A DNA stretch of 64,000 nt from Wolfiporia cocos (GCA_029448655.1 JACCLO010000015.1:868001-932000); one strand, 5' to 3'. Numbered from the stretch's first letter, positions 11,094 to 22,706 are shown. Numbers and translations: made by a program. The notes: generated by a model from the letters alone, not told the origin.

Positions 11094-12768
11094 TTAACTA
11101 CCAGACATAGCGACAGAGGCGGTGCGAGAAGGCACCCTGAAACTTGGCCCTCCGGAGTGAAGAGAGCCGGGATCATTGACAGAGCTGCTACCAAAGCGCT
11201 GCAATGAGCCAGAGGAAGGTACGAAGCCTTGGTGTTGCTGCGGCAGCTGCGGCGACTGTTGCAGCAGGAAGCGTTTTGTCGATATATTTCCACTCGGTCT
11301 GGCTGGAGTAGGCGGTGCGAAGCGGCGAGAAGAGTTCGGACCAATTGTTTGCAGTTGAGGCGTCTGAGGTGGACGATAAGAGCCATGTTGTTGCAATGCA
11401 CCGCTTCTCTGGAATTGAGGCGTGGGTGGTGGTGGCATTCGACTGGAAACACTGTCGCGGGTCTGCTGCGCTTCACTTAGCTGGGCGCTTGCTGATAGTC
11501 CAGGTCGAAATTGATCGTGGGCGTCATGGCCAACCGGTAGAGGCGGCGGCGGCATGGATGTATGCGCCTGGGCGGGGGGGGCTCTGCGCGCCTGCGTTTG
11601 ACGAGCGAGCGCTTGTCTCAGAGGAGCTGTCTGAGCATGGGAGAGCACTGGTGGTGGCAATGCCTTTGATTGCGGTGTCTCAGGCGGCATATATGCGGAT
11701 TGTCTAGAAGAATGCAAGTCATAGCCCTTATGATCGAGCGTCTCACTTGAAAGGCCACTCACTCTATAAATCGTCTAGAGCCGGGACGCTCACTTGGCCG
11801 AGGGTATCTGCCCTCGCCTTCGTCGTGGAAACCGGGTACATCGTCGCTGTGCGATATGCGATTCGAAGAAAAGCTGGGCTGTTGGTGATCTGGCGGAAGT
11901 GTGAGTCGATTTGGGCCAAGCGGCGTTATGACGATACGCGGGCTTGAATTTGTCCTAGCACCGCTTTGATGCCTGACAGTGATCATCAGTAGAATAGGCT
12001 GCACACGGAGTGTACGACATACCGATGACTATCCAGCATTCGACGCTTCCCATTCATAGCTGGCACATTTGATGAAGCAGCCTCGTATTCACCATACTGC
12101 CTCAGCTGATCGTTCTCAGCCCTCAACCCCTCAACAGCCCTAAAACCGGGATTTTCAATATCTACGCAAAACCCTTAGGTAGACGAAGAAAGCAAGCACT
12201 TCTTCAGCGTTTTATATTCATCCACTAGTCGATTGAGGAGACTGCGATGTTGCGTGTATTTGAATTTGTAGTGCCGCGCCAAAGACGCAATAGTCTCCAG
12301 TTGGAACTACAGAACGAGTACATTCTCCTGATCACGGGAGGTGTTTGACTTCTGGATAGGACCCACCCTCGCTGCTATTGTTATGGAATCAAGGGCAGTA
12401 GGGACACACCGGAACCATTCCGACATTGGGGCATCCATCTATATTATATGGCGATGGTTACGCTGGAATCTATGAGACGGTGGGCACTCACCTCCCGTTG
12501 CAGAGGCATCAGCTGTATGCCCTGAGCTCCGCATTGAGCGCAGCTCTGATCAGTATCTACGAAAGCATATTGATAGGTGCACACCAATCTGCCGACATGA
12601 CCTCGTACTGAGATGGCTATTGCAGACTACGTGGCCGCATTCAGTAAGCCAGAACGGTACGGGTGGAGAGCCTGTGTCGGTACAGAACAGTAGATGACAT
12701 CGAGCACAGTTGACAAACTCCCAAAAGTCTACTTCTGAGTTGCTGGATGAGATGTTGATATTGGACAT
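11094..12768 (-). CDS. RING-finger / coiled-coil protein (Zip3/Hei10-like candidate)
   Basis: Seven exons on the minus strand: 12768-12609, 12556-12492, 12438-12367, 12306-12200, 12139-12023, 11972-11763 and 11703-11094 (TAA). All introns are GT-AG, 52-60 nt where measured. The start follows from the ATG encoding MSNINISSSNSEV just before the RING. The RING reads CARC, then FWLTECGHVVCNSHL, and across intron 1 CAQC. Next come a helical segment (FRCVPTALDSITIAARFQLETIASLARHYK minus its ends), a leucine-rich coiled coil (LLNRLVDEYKTLKK, then LRAENDQLRQYG), and a long Pro/Ser/Gln-rich disordered tail. An N-terminal RING, coiled coil and disordered tail is the layout of Zip3/RNF212/Hei10 SUMO or ubiquitin ligases of meiotic crossover control. 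The family assignment is an inference. The gene appears intact. Confidence 0.75.
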
Positions 12769-12786
12769 GCTCGCAGGGCCAATACA

Positions 12787-13425
12787 CTCGAGGTTAATGT
12801 CCCAGCGAGTTTGCATGGCCTTTTGGAACTCCGCTGTGGCTGCTCCGGCGCTTGTGGATCGGGGTGCCCACAAGGATCTTGCAATTGAAGAATTAACGAA
12901 CACGCGCAGGCGGCGGCGGCGGATTCAATAGCCTCGTTACTAGCTTATGTACTTATATTCAATTCATCAAATGGATTGCATTTGGCAGTGGCGACCTCGT
13001 ACATTAGTCACTGACATCATAGTGCGGCGGCAAACGTGCGCTTCTACATCCTCTGCCCACTCACTCTATCGTAGAGCGCACAACTTGCAGCGTATGTCGG
13101 ATAAAATGCGGTCTGCTATCCTTCCATGCTGCTCAATGATATCGGCTACCTGCAGCTCAAATTATGTACAGCATAATCTATATCACTTCGTGCTTGATTG
13201 TCAGACTGGAATACCGTAAAGGCGAGTATATATCCATTCAATTGTAAGTATATATTTGACTCCGCCGCCGCCGCCGCCGCCGCCGCCACCTGCCCATGTA
13301 CGCTATTTCTACAATTTGTACACACGCCGTGCGCCCCTACGCCCCGATCCACAAGCACCGGAGCAGCCATAGTGGAGTTCCAAATGGCCATGCAAACTTG
13401 CTGGGACATTGACCTCAAGTGGTCA
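12787..13425. repeat. Inverted repeat, arms about 170-220 bp, carrying a (GGC)n tract
   Basis: Arm 1 (about 12787-12960) reads GAGGTTAATGTCCCAGCGAG...TTTGCATGGCC and continues to GCTTGTGGATCGGGG and a short (GGC) run. Arm 2 (about 13205-13425) is the same sequence inverted, with a longer uninterrupted run of about nine to ten CCG triplets near 13262. By eye the arms are about 85 percent identical outside indels. The repeat starts 19 bp upstream of the RING gene start, so it may affect its promoter. Confidence 0.8.
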
Positions 13426-13774
13426 ATATTAATAAAGCTCGGAGCTGCAATATTTGACCATTTATCAATTTGACCTAGCAAGTAGGATGTCCCAGCCTGA
13501 CTCAGAGGCCTTACTGTGTTTTTTTCCGGATTTTGGGAGGCAGTGGGAGGCAGTGATAGTGCTACACAACTAAGTAGGATTTTGGAAGCCCGGGTGTAGT
13601 GTAGTATGAGATGAAGCATCCAATAGGTCACTGCAGAAGCTGTATTGCAACAGGGATGGCTCTGCTGATAAATGCCCTATTGTTTGGTTGCAGGGCACAA
13701 CTCTGAACACCCTACCTTCACGTGCACTGCATTTATTGAGTAGGCTCCCTTGTTATACAGTAATTAACTTTTTG
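13426..13774. other. No gene seen
   Basis: Short non-coding stretch with a small direct repeat (GGGAGGCAGT twice near 13540). Nothing else is supportable. Confidence 0.4.
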
Positions 13775-14364
13775 ACGCAGAAATACTCAGCGTCGCTGTA
13801 AGGAGCCCCCTAGGCTCTAAGACCACTTGTAGGGCGATAACTGAGGTCCCTTGGAGGGTATTGCCACAGACTAGCAGTCAAGAGGGTAGAGTCATCGGGG
13901 TCGTCGTAGATAAGGTGTCAACGATGGTGCTCAACAGCCAGCAGACGAGGGTGTCCCTGTGGCACTAAGGCCAGATGTCGAGAATAAACGTTCTAAGGGT
14001 AAGCCTTAGAACAGGGCTGCATATATACATGGGGGACTGGTACCACTAGGTAACTAGGTACTACCCTAAAGTGGTCTGTGCGCCAGTAATGGCTATGGTC
14101 CCATGCATGTCTGGGCGCACCTAGGCTCATCACCATAGGCACTGCATATGTCATAATGGGCGTTGCCGGTAGTAAGACCGACAACGCCGAGGGAGATGCT
14201 AAGGGTTGCCGGACCGGGGCTATCTAAGCGTTAAGGTCTGTATGTACTATCTAATCTAGCAATGTCACGCGCCGCTGGCGGGTGGCACGGTGACGGACTG
14301 GTTAGTACGCCGAATGGTGGGGTTAAGGGCCTAGGATCAAGCCCAGTAATGGGCGGACTGTACG
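13775..14364 (-). mobile_element. LTR, minus orientation, incomplete
   Basis: It shows the family module reversed: the palindrome GTTCTAAGG/CCTTAGAAC near 14000-14022, then TATATACATG, then CCCTAAAG...GGTCTGTGC. It starts with TGACGCAG but lacks the usual CTGTGACA end, apparently lost where the next LTR begins at 14365. Confidence 0.6.
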
Positions 14365-14861
14365 TGTCACAGATTTTGGCCTAGCGCGGAGATCAGCGCT
14401 AATGAGGCTAGAATATGCGTTCTCCCGGGGTCGAACACACGGACTCATAGCATAGCGATCACGTGACATGATTAGATCAGATAGTTGCAGCCCGTGGGCG
14501 GTACGCCCGGCCCACCTTCCGGTTCACGTGCTTGTAGATGACGCCTCATGGCGTGCTTACTAGGTGTATGGCGTGACTGCTGACTGAGCAGCGCACGGCC
14601 CTCCTTTAGGGTAGACCTACAGTAGTTGGTGCGCCGTCTCTACATGTATATATAGTACGGTCTCTGGGGCTTACTCCCCAGAGTTGTTCTTTTGATGTAT
14701 GGGCGATAGCCCTCCTCTATACTCCAACACCTGGTGTGCTGCCTGCCTCGCCACTGAGATATCGCCTCTCAGTCGGTCGTCTTATCTTCCTGGTTTCGCC
14801 CTAGGGAGCGTAGGACTTAGAGGTTAGGATATTGAGGTATGCCACGTAGTATTTTGTGTCA
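14365..14861 (+). mobile_element. Solo LTR, plus orientation (497 bp)
   Basis: It starts TGTCACAG and ends TTGTGTCA. It contains CTTTAGGGTAG, TGTATATATAG and the perfect palindrome CTCTGGGG/CCCCAGAG (14662-14683). It is GC-rich with many CpG, so probably younger than the copies at 24-43 kb. No 5-bp duplication was found (GTACG versus ATCAG). Confidence 0.75.
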
Positions 14862-16904
14862 ATCAGCTCATGCAGTGCGGTCTGAAGGCGGTGCCGAATG
14901 TCGCAAGATACAGGATGAGGTTGGGCCCGCTACACAAGATATTGTGGCCAACATGAACCCGTCTGTGGCGGCTGCTGTGAAGCTTGAACCGGATGGCTCG
15001 TGGCCGAACGCAGGCGGGTATGTTATGTAACATTCTCGCTGTGCTTGGCTGGTCCGCTATGCTCGCGCTGTCACGACATCTTTACTCCCCCTCACGTTTC
15101 ACGACTGTCTATTGTCCAGCATATGGCCTAGCGTACACTCGGACGCTGATGCGATTCTCGCGCATTCTACCATTGCCTACAGTGGGTTGTCCTGGTCTCG
15201 CTGCGCACGCTCCCTTTCCGCTTGCCTGCTTTGCCCGAAATCTGACAGTGCTCCTCGTTCGTGTTGTGGAAGAAGTCCGACTAATCTGTAGTTTTCTCGC
15301 ATAGCTGTTTCCATTTAACTGACACTGATCCGTGATGCAATGTAGCCTAGAGATTGTGGTAGATATGGGACGTATTTATTGTGTTGAGTCAATGATAACA
15401 CCTATTATATACATTGTTGTTGGGCCGCTTTGGTGTCGTTGCCGTGTGTGCTTCGGCCGCTGTTAGCGTGATTTACCGCTGCCCGGGTCCGCAGTGCCCA
15501 CGAGCGTGCCGCGGTGGGTGCCACAACGGACCCACTGGCCATGGTCTCATCCCCAAGCTCCGAGCGAGCCGCTCCTATTGCCACGCTTAACTCCTCTATA
15601 TGCCTCACACTTAAGCTTGAACAGCCGCGGCTTCCTGTTGCTCTCTCCATATGCTCTGATTGCTGCATCCATCGCAGCTCGTGCGCATTGACCACGGGGG
15701 CTCCACCGACCGCGCTCGACCGGACTAAGTGAAAGTCAGCTACTGTATTGATTTTCACTGGACTCTGGCCGCCTCTCCCAGGCTGCAGCTGACGGCGACC
15801 TGCTCTGTTGACGCTTCATATAACGACTCCTCATGGCCCGCGATGTCTCGCCACTCCTTACCTCGCCCACGCCGTTCACGACGTGCGCGGCGGACGTTAC
15901 CACTTTTTTTTCCCTCACGGATGGGCAGGAAGGGCAGATGCCGAGGCAAACGCGGCAAAACGCGAAAGGCAAAGGTTTCGCTTAGGAACGGGATATACCA
16001 CGAGCGTCAAAAGTTGAAACAAAAAACAGGCGCCTTGCAAAAGTTGTATGTTCGTTCGACGAACCCACTACCTCCGGTAGCGGGAATACACGAGCCCTCA
16101 GATATTCAAACTCTGTTGGTGTTTACCGTCTGGTCACGAGACTAATCTAAAACATATCAATCGCATTGTCGCACTCACGCGCTCGTCAATTCGCAGTGAC
16201 CTGATTCCGGTACTTTGAGTACAAACGGCTAAGATGCGCACGGACCACCACCAGATCGCGCCCCGAAACCAGCGGCGCCGCGCTACTTCCATAGCCTTTT
16301 CATTGCCTGTTGTGTGAATGGGTTCGCATGTATGAGGACGACACAGAACGTTCATTTGTATACTATAGATGCGATGCTAGTAGATAAATATCTGAAGAAA
16401 CATGAACTCCTACCAGATGTTGCATTAGATCCTGATTGAGACGTCTTAAGACGGATATTGTTTCGATTGCAATGTTGTGCTTCAGGCGCAGGGCCCTTCG
16501 AAGATCCTGAACTGCCTGATATGGGTGGTGAGTAAATATGTATTCTATTTGCGAAGGCAAGAACGTGCAACGGCGTGCGGCGGATCATCCACCTCCATCA
16601 GGTGGTCTGCAGCTATTGGCGTCACAATAAGGTTAGAACCTATATTTTATAAGTTGGAACTTACAATCCGGCACAAACCACTGCTCGAGGTCGCTGCTGG
16701 CTGGAGTCATAGTGCGTGAGGCTATCCCACAGCAGCTGACCCTTTATGCCATACTGATGCCGAGAACACTTTCAGTGTTGCAGTAATATTTCTGATTGGC
16801 AGTCAAGAAGTGTACATTTATAGCGCAGAAGTCAAATATTTATGACACGTTCGAAGTTGCAATGATTGTGACAAAGGCAGTGCATGCCGTATTTACGTGC
16901 GTAA
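14862..16904. other. About 2 kb without a supportable gene
   Basis: Open frames exist on both strands at 15.4-16.1 kb but none shows domains, consistent splicing or biased composition. Probably decayed repeat or gene sequence. Confidence 0.45.
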
Positions 16905-17030
16905 TACGGAGACGTACTGAAATACGGCCGTATCGCGTACGGCAAAGCTGCAATACGGTTACGGCTGTATCAGTATTCCCACGCATTATTACGTCCGTAT
17001 CTGTATACTGTACGGTTGGTGCCCTAGTCT
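16905..17030. repeat. Cluster of TACGG/CCGTA motifs
   Basis: About ten ATACGG or CCGTAT motifs occur in both orientations within roughly 120 bp, for example AATACGGAGACGTACTGAAA and ATACGGCCGTATCGCGTACG. Dense two-orientation hexamers suggest a subterminal transposase-binding region or another protein-binding array. Confidence 0.65.
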
Positions 17031-17141
17031 CAGAGAAGCCTCCGATACATTTAATTGACGTCGCTAACGGTAACTATGATTCGGCGTTTTCTGTAGTGGA
17101 GGCCACCCGACGGCACTAATAAGACTGTAGTCCGATTACCC

Positions 17142-17234
17142 TGCTCTCTGTCTGTTCTCTCCCCCCTTCTCTTCCCCTCGCTGGGCCACCTCACTGTCTT
17201 CCCCCTCTCTTCCCCTCGCTGGGCCGCCTCACCG
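17142..17234. repeat. Two-copy pyrimidine-rich direct repeat, about 45 bp unit
   Basis: TCTTCCCCTCGCTGGGCC occurs twice within a C/T-rich block, each time followed by a (A/G)CCTCAC(T/C)G continuation. Simple local duplication. Confidence 0.6.
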
Positions 17235-17306
17235 TTTATGTCATTGTGCAACAGCCGGCAAGTCCGGTAAGAGCTGCTACGTTTAGTTCCATCTCATCAG
17301 CAAGTC

Positions 17307-17348
17307 ATATCAGATGACAATGCGTAGCTGTATTGTCACCTGATATGT
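17307..17348. repeat. Hairpin, 16-bp arms with one mismatch
   Basis: CATATCAGATGACAAT and the inverted ATTGTCACCTGATATG enclose a 10-nt loop. A MITE-like or regulatory hairpin of unknown function. Confidence 0.65.
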
Positions 17349-17655
17349 CTTCTACACCCTTTTCCTGCGCTGCGCCGCTGGTCGGTGCCCACGACCGCTG
17401 GCTTGTGTGTTATGACATCAGCAGGGCTGGCATAGCAGGGGTCGTACTCGAGTCACCCACTAGCTGATGTTGTGGGCCAGCTGCCTAGCTCTGACGTATA
17501 GAGCTGACTCTCCTGGGGTACATTCCCCCTGCTAGGCTATCTTGCCTGTCCCGGTGTGACTTTTTGTGTTTTGGACACTAGGGACAGAATATTCGGTATG
17601 CCAGGATGGGTATATGTATCGATCATCAAATCCTGGCATGAAGAATAGGGGAGGG

Positions 17656-17700
17656 TGTGCATTGGGTGGCAAATGCATGGCATTTGCCACCCAATGCACA
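17656..17700. repeat. Perfect 21-bp inverted repeat with 3-nt loop
   Basis: Arms 17656-17676 and 17680-17700 are exact reverse complements around ATG. They lie inside a second, weaker inverted pair (ATGCCAGGAT near 17600 and ATCCTGGCAT near 17632). The minus ORF crossing it is a by-product of the palindrome. Confidence 0.85.
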
Positions 17701-18197
17701 GGGCTGGTGTATGGGGATCTGAGAGCATGTTTCCGTATGCTAACCCCATGGGAGCTCTCTCCCATGAGCCAGGGATACGTTCCTGGAACCGGGCCCCCAT
17801 GCAGCAGACCAACTCTCTCATAGATGGCAGTAGCATCTCGCTGGCAGCTGCGACGTACAAAGGGAGAAGGGTGTGTGTGATGTGACTAAATTTACCAGCT
17901 CTTGCTGTTTGCCAATTTTTGGCTCCTTTTCTCCTTCGTGGAGATATTTCATACCGGCGAGGCGCGGCCATTAAGCTATCATGCTGTTGCAGCGCCACCT
18001 TGTGTGATGGTCAAGGTCGAAATTTCACAACTATATAAATACACAGACGATATTGATAACCAAAAGGCCGCTAGACTAGCCAGACAAGGCGACCCAACAG
18101 GTATCCATACAATTGGTGCATAATGCATTGTTCCTTCTCAATAAGCAGTCTCTTACCCACACCGACTTCTGCACCAGGGAGAGATAACCTCTCGTGA

Positions 18198-19576
18198 TCT
18201 CCCGCGACACCAAACGGCCCCCTATCCATTACCAGATACTATGGTTACTCGCAGTAGACACCCCCTTACGATAGTGCACCACCTAGCCTCCCCCGTTCCT
18301 GTAGATGCTGAGACCACTGACCCCTACTATACAGCACCCTGGGAAAGACAACACGGTTGGGGAGAACGGTTGCAGATGCACGTCCCGAACGGCCGCTTGA
18401 CCAAGGAACAGCGCAAGGCTTACGTTGACGACCTGCAGGCCACCCTCGCCCAGTACCGGACAGAACCCTCCTCGCTCTTATTCTTCACCGATGGTTCCCG
18501 ACGACGCGATGGACAGCCACGGCGCAGGACGGGATCAGGATATGTTGCATATATTGCAGGTACGGAGGTCCACACTGGCCGCTTGGGCCTTGGACGCAAG
18601 GCGGGCATATACGACGCAGAGCTTCTCGCCCTGGCCGCCGCAGCCTTTGCCCTACCCAACCTCCTCGCTCGCCATACAGCGATACGCACCGTCTACTTCC
18701 TAGCGGACAACCAGGCTGCCCTCTGGGCAGCCCCAGACACCACGGACCACCCCGGACAGACTCTATCGATCCTCTTCAGGAAACACCTCGACACCGCCCT
18801 ATGATCGCACCCTGGGCTCTCCGTCCACCCACAGTGGTGCCCCAGCCACAGTGGTATCCCGGGAAACGAACACGCGGACACCCTGGCCAAGCAGGCGGTG
18901 TCGCGCCGGTCCATTGTCCCGCCGTCGCTCTCCTGGCTCCGGGAACACAACTGCGCAAGAGCACTGCGGCGCTGGAAAACGGAGTGGGCTGGCCGTCCCT
19001 ACACCAACGCAGCGGGCGTCGCCCTCGCCGATCCCCTGTCACTCCGCCTCTCGAGTTTCCACCGGACCTACACAGGGCCCCGTCATGTACACTCCCGCAT
19101 TGTCCAGCTTTGCCTTGGCCATGGCCACTTTGGCGACTACTATCGCCGCTTCGTCCCATCTGAGTCCTCGCGCTGCCCGTGCGATGGGGTCACACTGCAA
19201 ACGCGAGAACACGTCCTTGTCGACTGCCCCCGACACGCTGACGCACGCCACCACCTGCGCGCCGCATCCTGATCGCTGAATGTTCGCACCCTCCTGTCTA
19301 CGCCGAAGGGCCTCAACGCCATTGTGCTGTTCCTCAAGTCCACCACGGCGTTCGCAAAGTCTGCACCCCCCCCCTACCGCTGTTGTCGACCCAGGGTGAG
19401 TCCTACAAGTAGCACTATTCAAGCTCCTAGATACCTTTCCTTTCGCACTACCCTACACATGGTCTGCCGCACATCTACTCCCTCTCCGTCCCACACATAA
19501 GCCTCGTTTTTCCGTACACGAACGCCGCATTTAGTCGTAGTTACTTGACGCGGGATACAAATGTATACAAAAAAAA
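18198..19576 (+). mobile_element. 5'-truncated LINE (RNase H end) with 15-bp target duplication
   Basis: GATAACCTCTCGTGA occurs exactly at 18183-18197 and again at 19577-19591, directly after a run of eight A. The element between encodes the C-terminus of a LINE polyprotein. Its RNase H domain has LLFFTDGSRR, GSGYVAYIAG, YDAELLALAA and VYFLADNQAALW, then CPSHSGIPGNEHAD, followed by a Cys/His segment (CLGHGHFGDYY, SRCPCD, HVLVDCPRH). A TGA at 18802-18804 interrupts RNase H in an otherwise continuous frame, and a second stop lies at about 19270. The reverse transcriptase is lost by 5' truncation, so the copy is dead. Confidence 0.92.
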
Positions 19577-19577
19577 G

Positions 19578-19624
19578 ATAACCTCTCGTGAGCCAAGCGT
19601 GACGCTTGGCTCACGAGAGGTTAT
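19578..19624. repeat. Perfect 23-bp palindrome with 1-nt centre
   Basis: Arms 19578-19600 and 19602-19624 are exact reverse complements. The left arm overlaps the right copy of the LINE target duplication, so the LINE inserted into one arm of a pre-existing palindrome. Confidence 0.9.
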
Positions 19625-19639
19625 GCCGCGGATTCACAT

Positions 19640-20050
19640 TCTCTTTCAGGAGACGATATCGGTGTCGGTGCTTTATACAATCCCCGCTTGCATCAGGAAA
19701 AATCTACTTTGCTACTTTAGAGAAATTAGGAACTGATTAGGTGATAACTTTCCTGGTATTTACTGATACACTAAGGATATGACGGCTTTTCAATGGGGCG
19801 TGAGGGCGCTTTCCCTGCCCTGCCCTAAATTAGGGGAGAGCGCCCCTCCTTCGTGTGCTGCTCCTGTTCGCTGTTACGCTCATGCCCTTTCAAAGTGCAC
19901 CCAGCCTGTTGCGCGAGTAGTGGACGTTTCAAAGCCTGGAACGCTGCGTACTCAGCATTGGCCAGCGGTGTCACTTCCGCACAAAGCGCCGCCCCGCCGC
20001 CCCAGATACAGCACACCCACCGCCCAACACTCCGCTCGAGCACTGCATCA
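19640..20050. other. No gene seen
   Basis: Sequence between the LINE palindrome and the WBP4-like relic. It may include the promoter of the relic; nothing specific is identifiable. Confidence 0.4.
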
Positions 20051-21178
20051 ATGTCAGAGTGCTGGGTCTCGCACAAGAGGTATTTCTGCAAGCACTGTAA
20101 CGTTTTACATCACAGACGACGTGCCATCGCGGCGGTAGCACGAGGGCGGTCTGCGGCACAAGGGCAACGCCCAGCGCTTCGTGCGCAGGCTCTACAAAGG
20201 GGCGAGCGCCGCAAGCACGACCGCGAAGAGGTGCGCAGCCCTGTCTAGTCACCGCCTGTGCTGATGCTAACCGGCACGCGTAGGTCGTGAACGCGGTGTT
20301 TGCGCGCAACGTCAGCGCGGGGCTTGTCAGGCCCGGGAGCAGCAGTGCCGCCGTCTCTTCCTCTCCTTCCTCCTCCTCTTCTGTGCGCCCCTCCGCCGGG
20401 CCCGCCCCACGCCCGTCCAATCCGTACGCAAACTAGTAGACCGCCGTGTCGCTGGAGTACACCGACGCCGACGCGGAGCATGTTTTAGCTGAGGCGGAGC
20501 GCCGTCGCGCGCAGGACGTCAGTGGCGCGTGGGAGGTCATCGCGTCGCCTACCCCGCCTCCTCCTACCGCGCTAGAAGAGGAAGAGCAGGGGGATGACGT
20601 GAAACCTGAGGCGGGACAGAAGCTCCCCCCGGAGGCGGTGCCAGACGACGACGGCGAGGACACGCGGCGGTCCAGGTTGAAGCGGAGGACGATCGGTGCG
20701 GGGGCGAAGGCAGAGGGCACGAGCGGTGCTAGTTCGAGTGCGAGTGTATCGGCGGGGGAGGCGGGAGCGATTGTTGCGGTGTCCGCAGGTCCGAGTCAGA
20801 GGCCAAAGTGGTCTGCCAGGACGGCCGGAGGAGAGTGGGGGCGGCGGTGCGCAAACGGGCGAGGCAGCCAGCGAGGGCGGAGAGGGTGATGTGAAGCAGG
20901 AGGAGGTGAAGGCGGAAGAGGCAGAGCCTGAGTCAGCACTACAGGTCAAGGAAGGGCCACCGACTGTGCAGCTCAATGTACCAATCAAGCAGGAGTCCAC
21001 GGAACCTGCAAAGTTGGAAGAGCCTGCTGAACCTTTGAAGATGGAGGAGCCCGCGGAGCCCAGCGTGAAGGTAGAGGAGTCTTCTCTCGCTCCCGCGATG
21101 GAGGTGCCGCCATCGAGAGGTAGCCTGTTCTGGGAACGCAAGTTGCCTGCAGGCGGGACGGCGAGAGGGAGGACTTGA
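20051..21178 (+). pseudogene. WBP4/FBP21-like spliceosomal zinc-finger protein, pseudogene
   Basis: The start MSECWVSHKRYFCKHCNV is the matrin/U1-like C2H2 finger of the WBP4 family, B-complex spliceosome proteins. The rest of the finger (YITDDVPSRR, a TAG, then HEGGLRHKGNAQRFVRRLY) lies in another frame, and GERRKHDREEV returns to a third. Downstream come an acidic region (EHVLAEAERRRAQDVSGAWEV) and a Glu/Pro/Lys-rich tail ending at 21178 with GLFWERK-like SLFWERKLPAGGTARGR. At least two frameshifts and one nonsense change make it a pseudogene. It lies immediately upstream of a BRR2 fragment in the same orientation, so two spliceosome genes were neighbours in the source locus. Confidence 0.72.
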
Positions 21179-21360
21179 GGAGCAGATGCCGCCGGCAGGT
21201 TCAAAGTCTGCATTCCCACGGGGGACTTCTCTCTGGCGCCCTCGTTCAGGAGCTCGGCCTGAGTATAGGAAGACAGTCGTTCCTATACTCAGGCTGATTT
21301 ATGAGCCTAGGCGCGGGGCATCGAGCGCTTGCCGTCTTCCGACCATCATTTGCACTATCA

Positions 21361-22706
21361 TGTCTGCGAAGCGGGATTTGTCTAGCTACAGCTGTGCCGC
21401 CATCTCGTCTTTGATTCTGACTGCCGATCGGTCTGCTCTCCTCCGCCGCGACAAGGAGCCTGATGGCGCGCCCACTTCTCTGGCCGGGCGTATCGACTCA
21501 TGCGAGATGGGCTCGCGCGTGCAACGCGAGACTCCGAAGGACCTGGAGGAGAAGAAGAAGCAGAAGGCCACGGATAAGCAGGATACGTCGGAGGCAGCCA
21601 AAACGCAGGGCGGAGGCGACAGGGTTTGGCTACATGGACATCATCGAGGCAACGCAGGACGTGGAGGGGCTTACGTACCGCCCTCGCACAGCAGAGACGC
21701 GCAAGGTATACGAGCTTATCCTGTCTGGTGTTCGCCAGTCCCTCGGGGACCAGGCGCACGATGTCATCCGCAGTGCAGCCGATACCGTTCTGGGGACGCT
21801 GAAGAACGAGAACATGAAGGACTTCGACAAGAAGAAGGAGGTTGAGGAGGTCGTAGGCCCCATCTCAAACGAGACGTTTTCGCAACTCCTCGACCTGTCG
21901 AAGAAGATGACGAATTACGGTGCGGAGGACGAAATGTAAGTGGACTTACACTTGGAGCGGAAGGATGCTGAGATGGACGAGGAAATGGGCGTCACGGTTG
22001 TCTTCGACGAAGAAGAGGAAGAAGAGGAAGAAGAGGAGGGCTTCGAGATCCTGGACGAGTCAGACGAGGAGAATGAGGAGGCAGAGGAAACGGGAGAGGC
22101 ACCCCCGAGTTACTCGAAAGAGATGAGGAACTCGTTATTGGGGGTACGTCGTCTGCGCAGCAGGGCAAGGCTCAGGTCGCCAAAGACATTGTTTCCCTGC
22201 ACTCCATCGACGGTTTTTGGGTCCAGCGTCAGATCTCCGACGTCTACCCTGACCCTGTCACGGCTACAGAGGAGGCCGCTGCCGTCCTTTCCATCCTCGG
22301 TTCGGAGTCAAACCTATGAGACTGCGAGAATGAGCTCGTGGAGCTGTTCAAGTACCAGAGCTTCCACATCATCACAAAGTTCTTGAAGAACTGAGATGTC
22401 ATTGTCTGGTGTACCAAGCTCATTCGGAGCGATGCTGATGAGCACATCAACGTTGAGGTTGCGATGCGGGAGAAGGGGCTTGGTTGGATTCTAGAGAACT
22501 TGCCGGGGACAGGAAAGCGAAGGCGTGGACGGACGCGATAGGCGTGGACGAGAAGCCGAAGGTGGAGATTCCGAAGACTGCTACAGTTCTCTGTGCACCG
22601 ACGGGAGCTGAAAAGGTATGTCTTCTGTTGTATTGACTGGCGTGGCCTAGACTGACTCTTATGCTCATAGACGAATGTAGCCATTGAAGCTTCTCGAGCA
22701 CCCCGA
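21361..22706 (+). pseudogene. BRR2: BRR2 (U5 snRNP helicase) N-terminal fragment, copy 1
   Basis: The reading starts MSAKRDLSSYSCAAISSL and follows the Brr2/SNRNP200 N-terminal region: LTADRSALLRRDKEPDG, LAGRID, GLTYRPRTAETRKVYEL, SLGDQAHDVIRSAADTVL, LLDLSKKMTNYGAEDE, DAEMDEEMGV, then DCENELVELFKYQSFH and DVIVWCTKL in other frames. It then jumps from IPKTAT straight to VLCAPTGAEK, an intron (about 22617-22672) and TNVAI, which is helicase motif I. The region between plug and motif I is therefore deleted. Several frameshifts and stops are present, and Walker A GAGK reads GAEK. The retained intron shows DNA-level duplication rather than retroposition. A LINE RNase H fragment follows directly. 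Confidence 0.88.

Noticed and set aside
17537..17998. 153-codon minus ORF
   Set aside because: Crosses the perfect hairpin and has no domain; repeated residues come from the palindrome.
22617..22672. BRR2 copies as retroposed (processed) pseudogenes
   Set aside because: The intron after helicase motif I is retained in both copies and there is no poly(A) tail.
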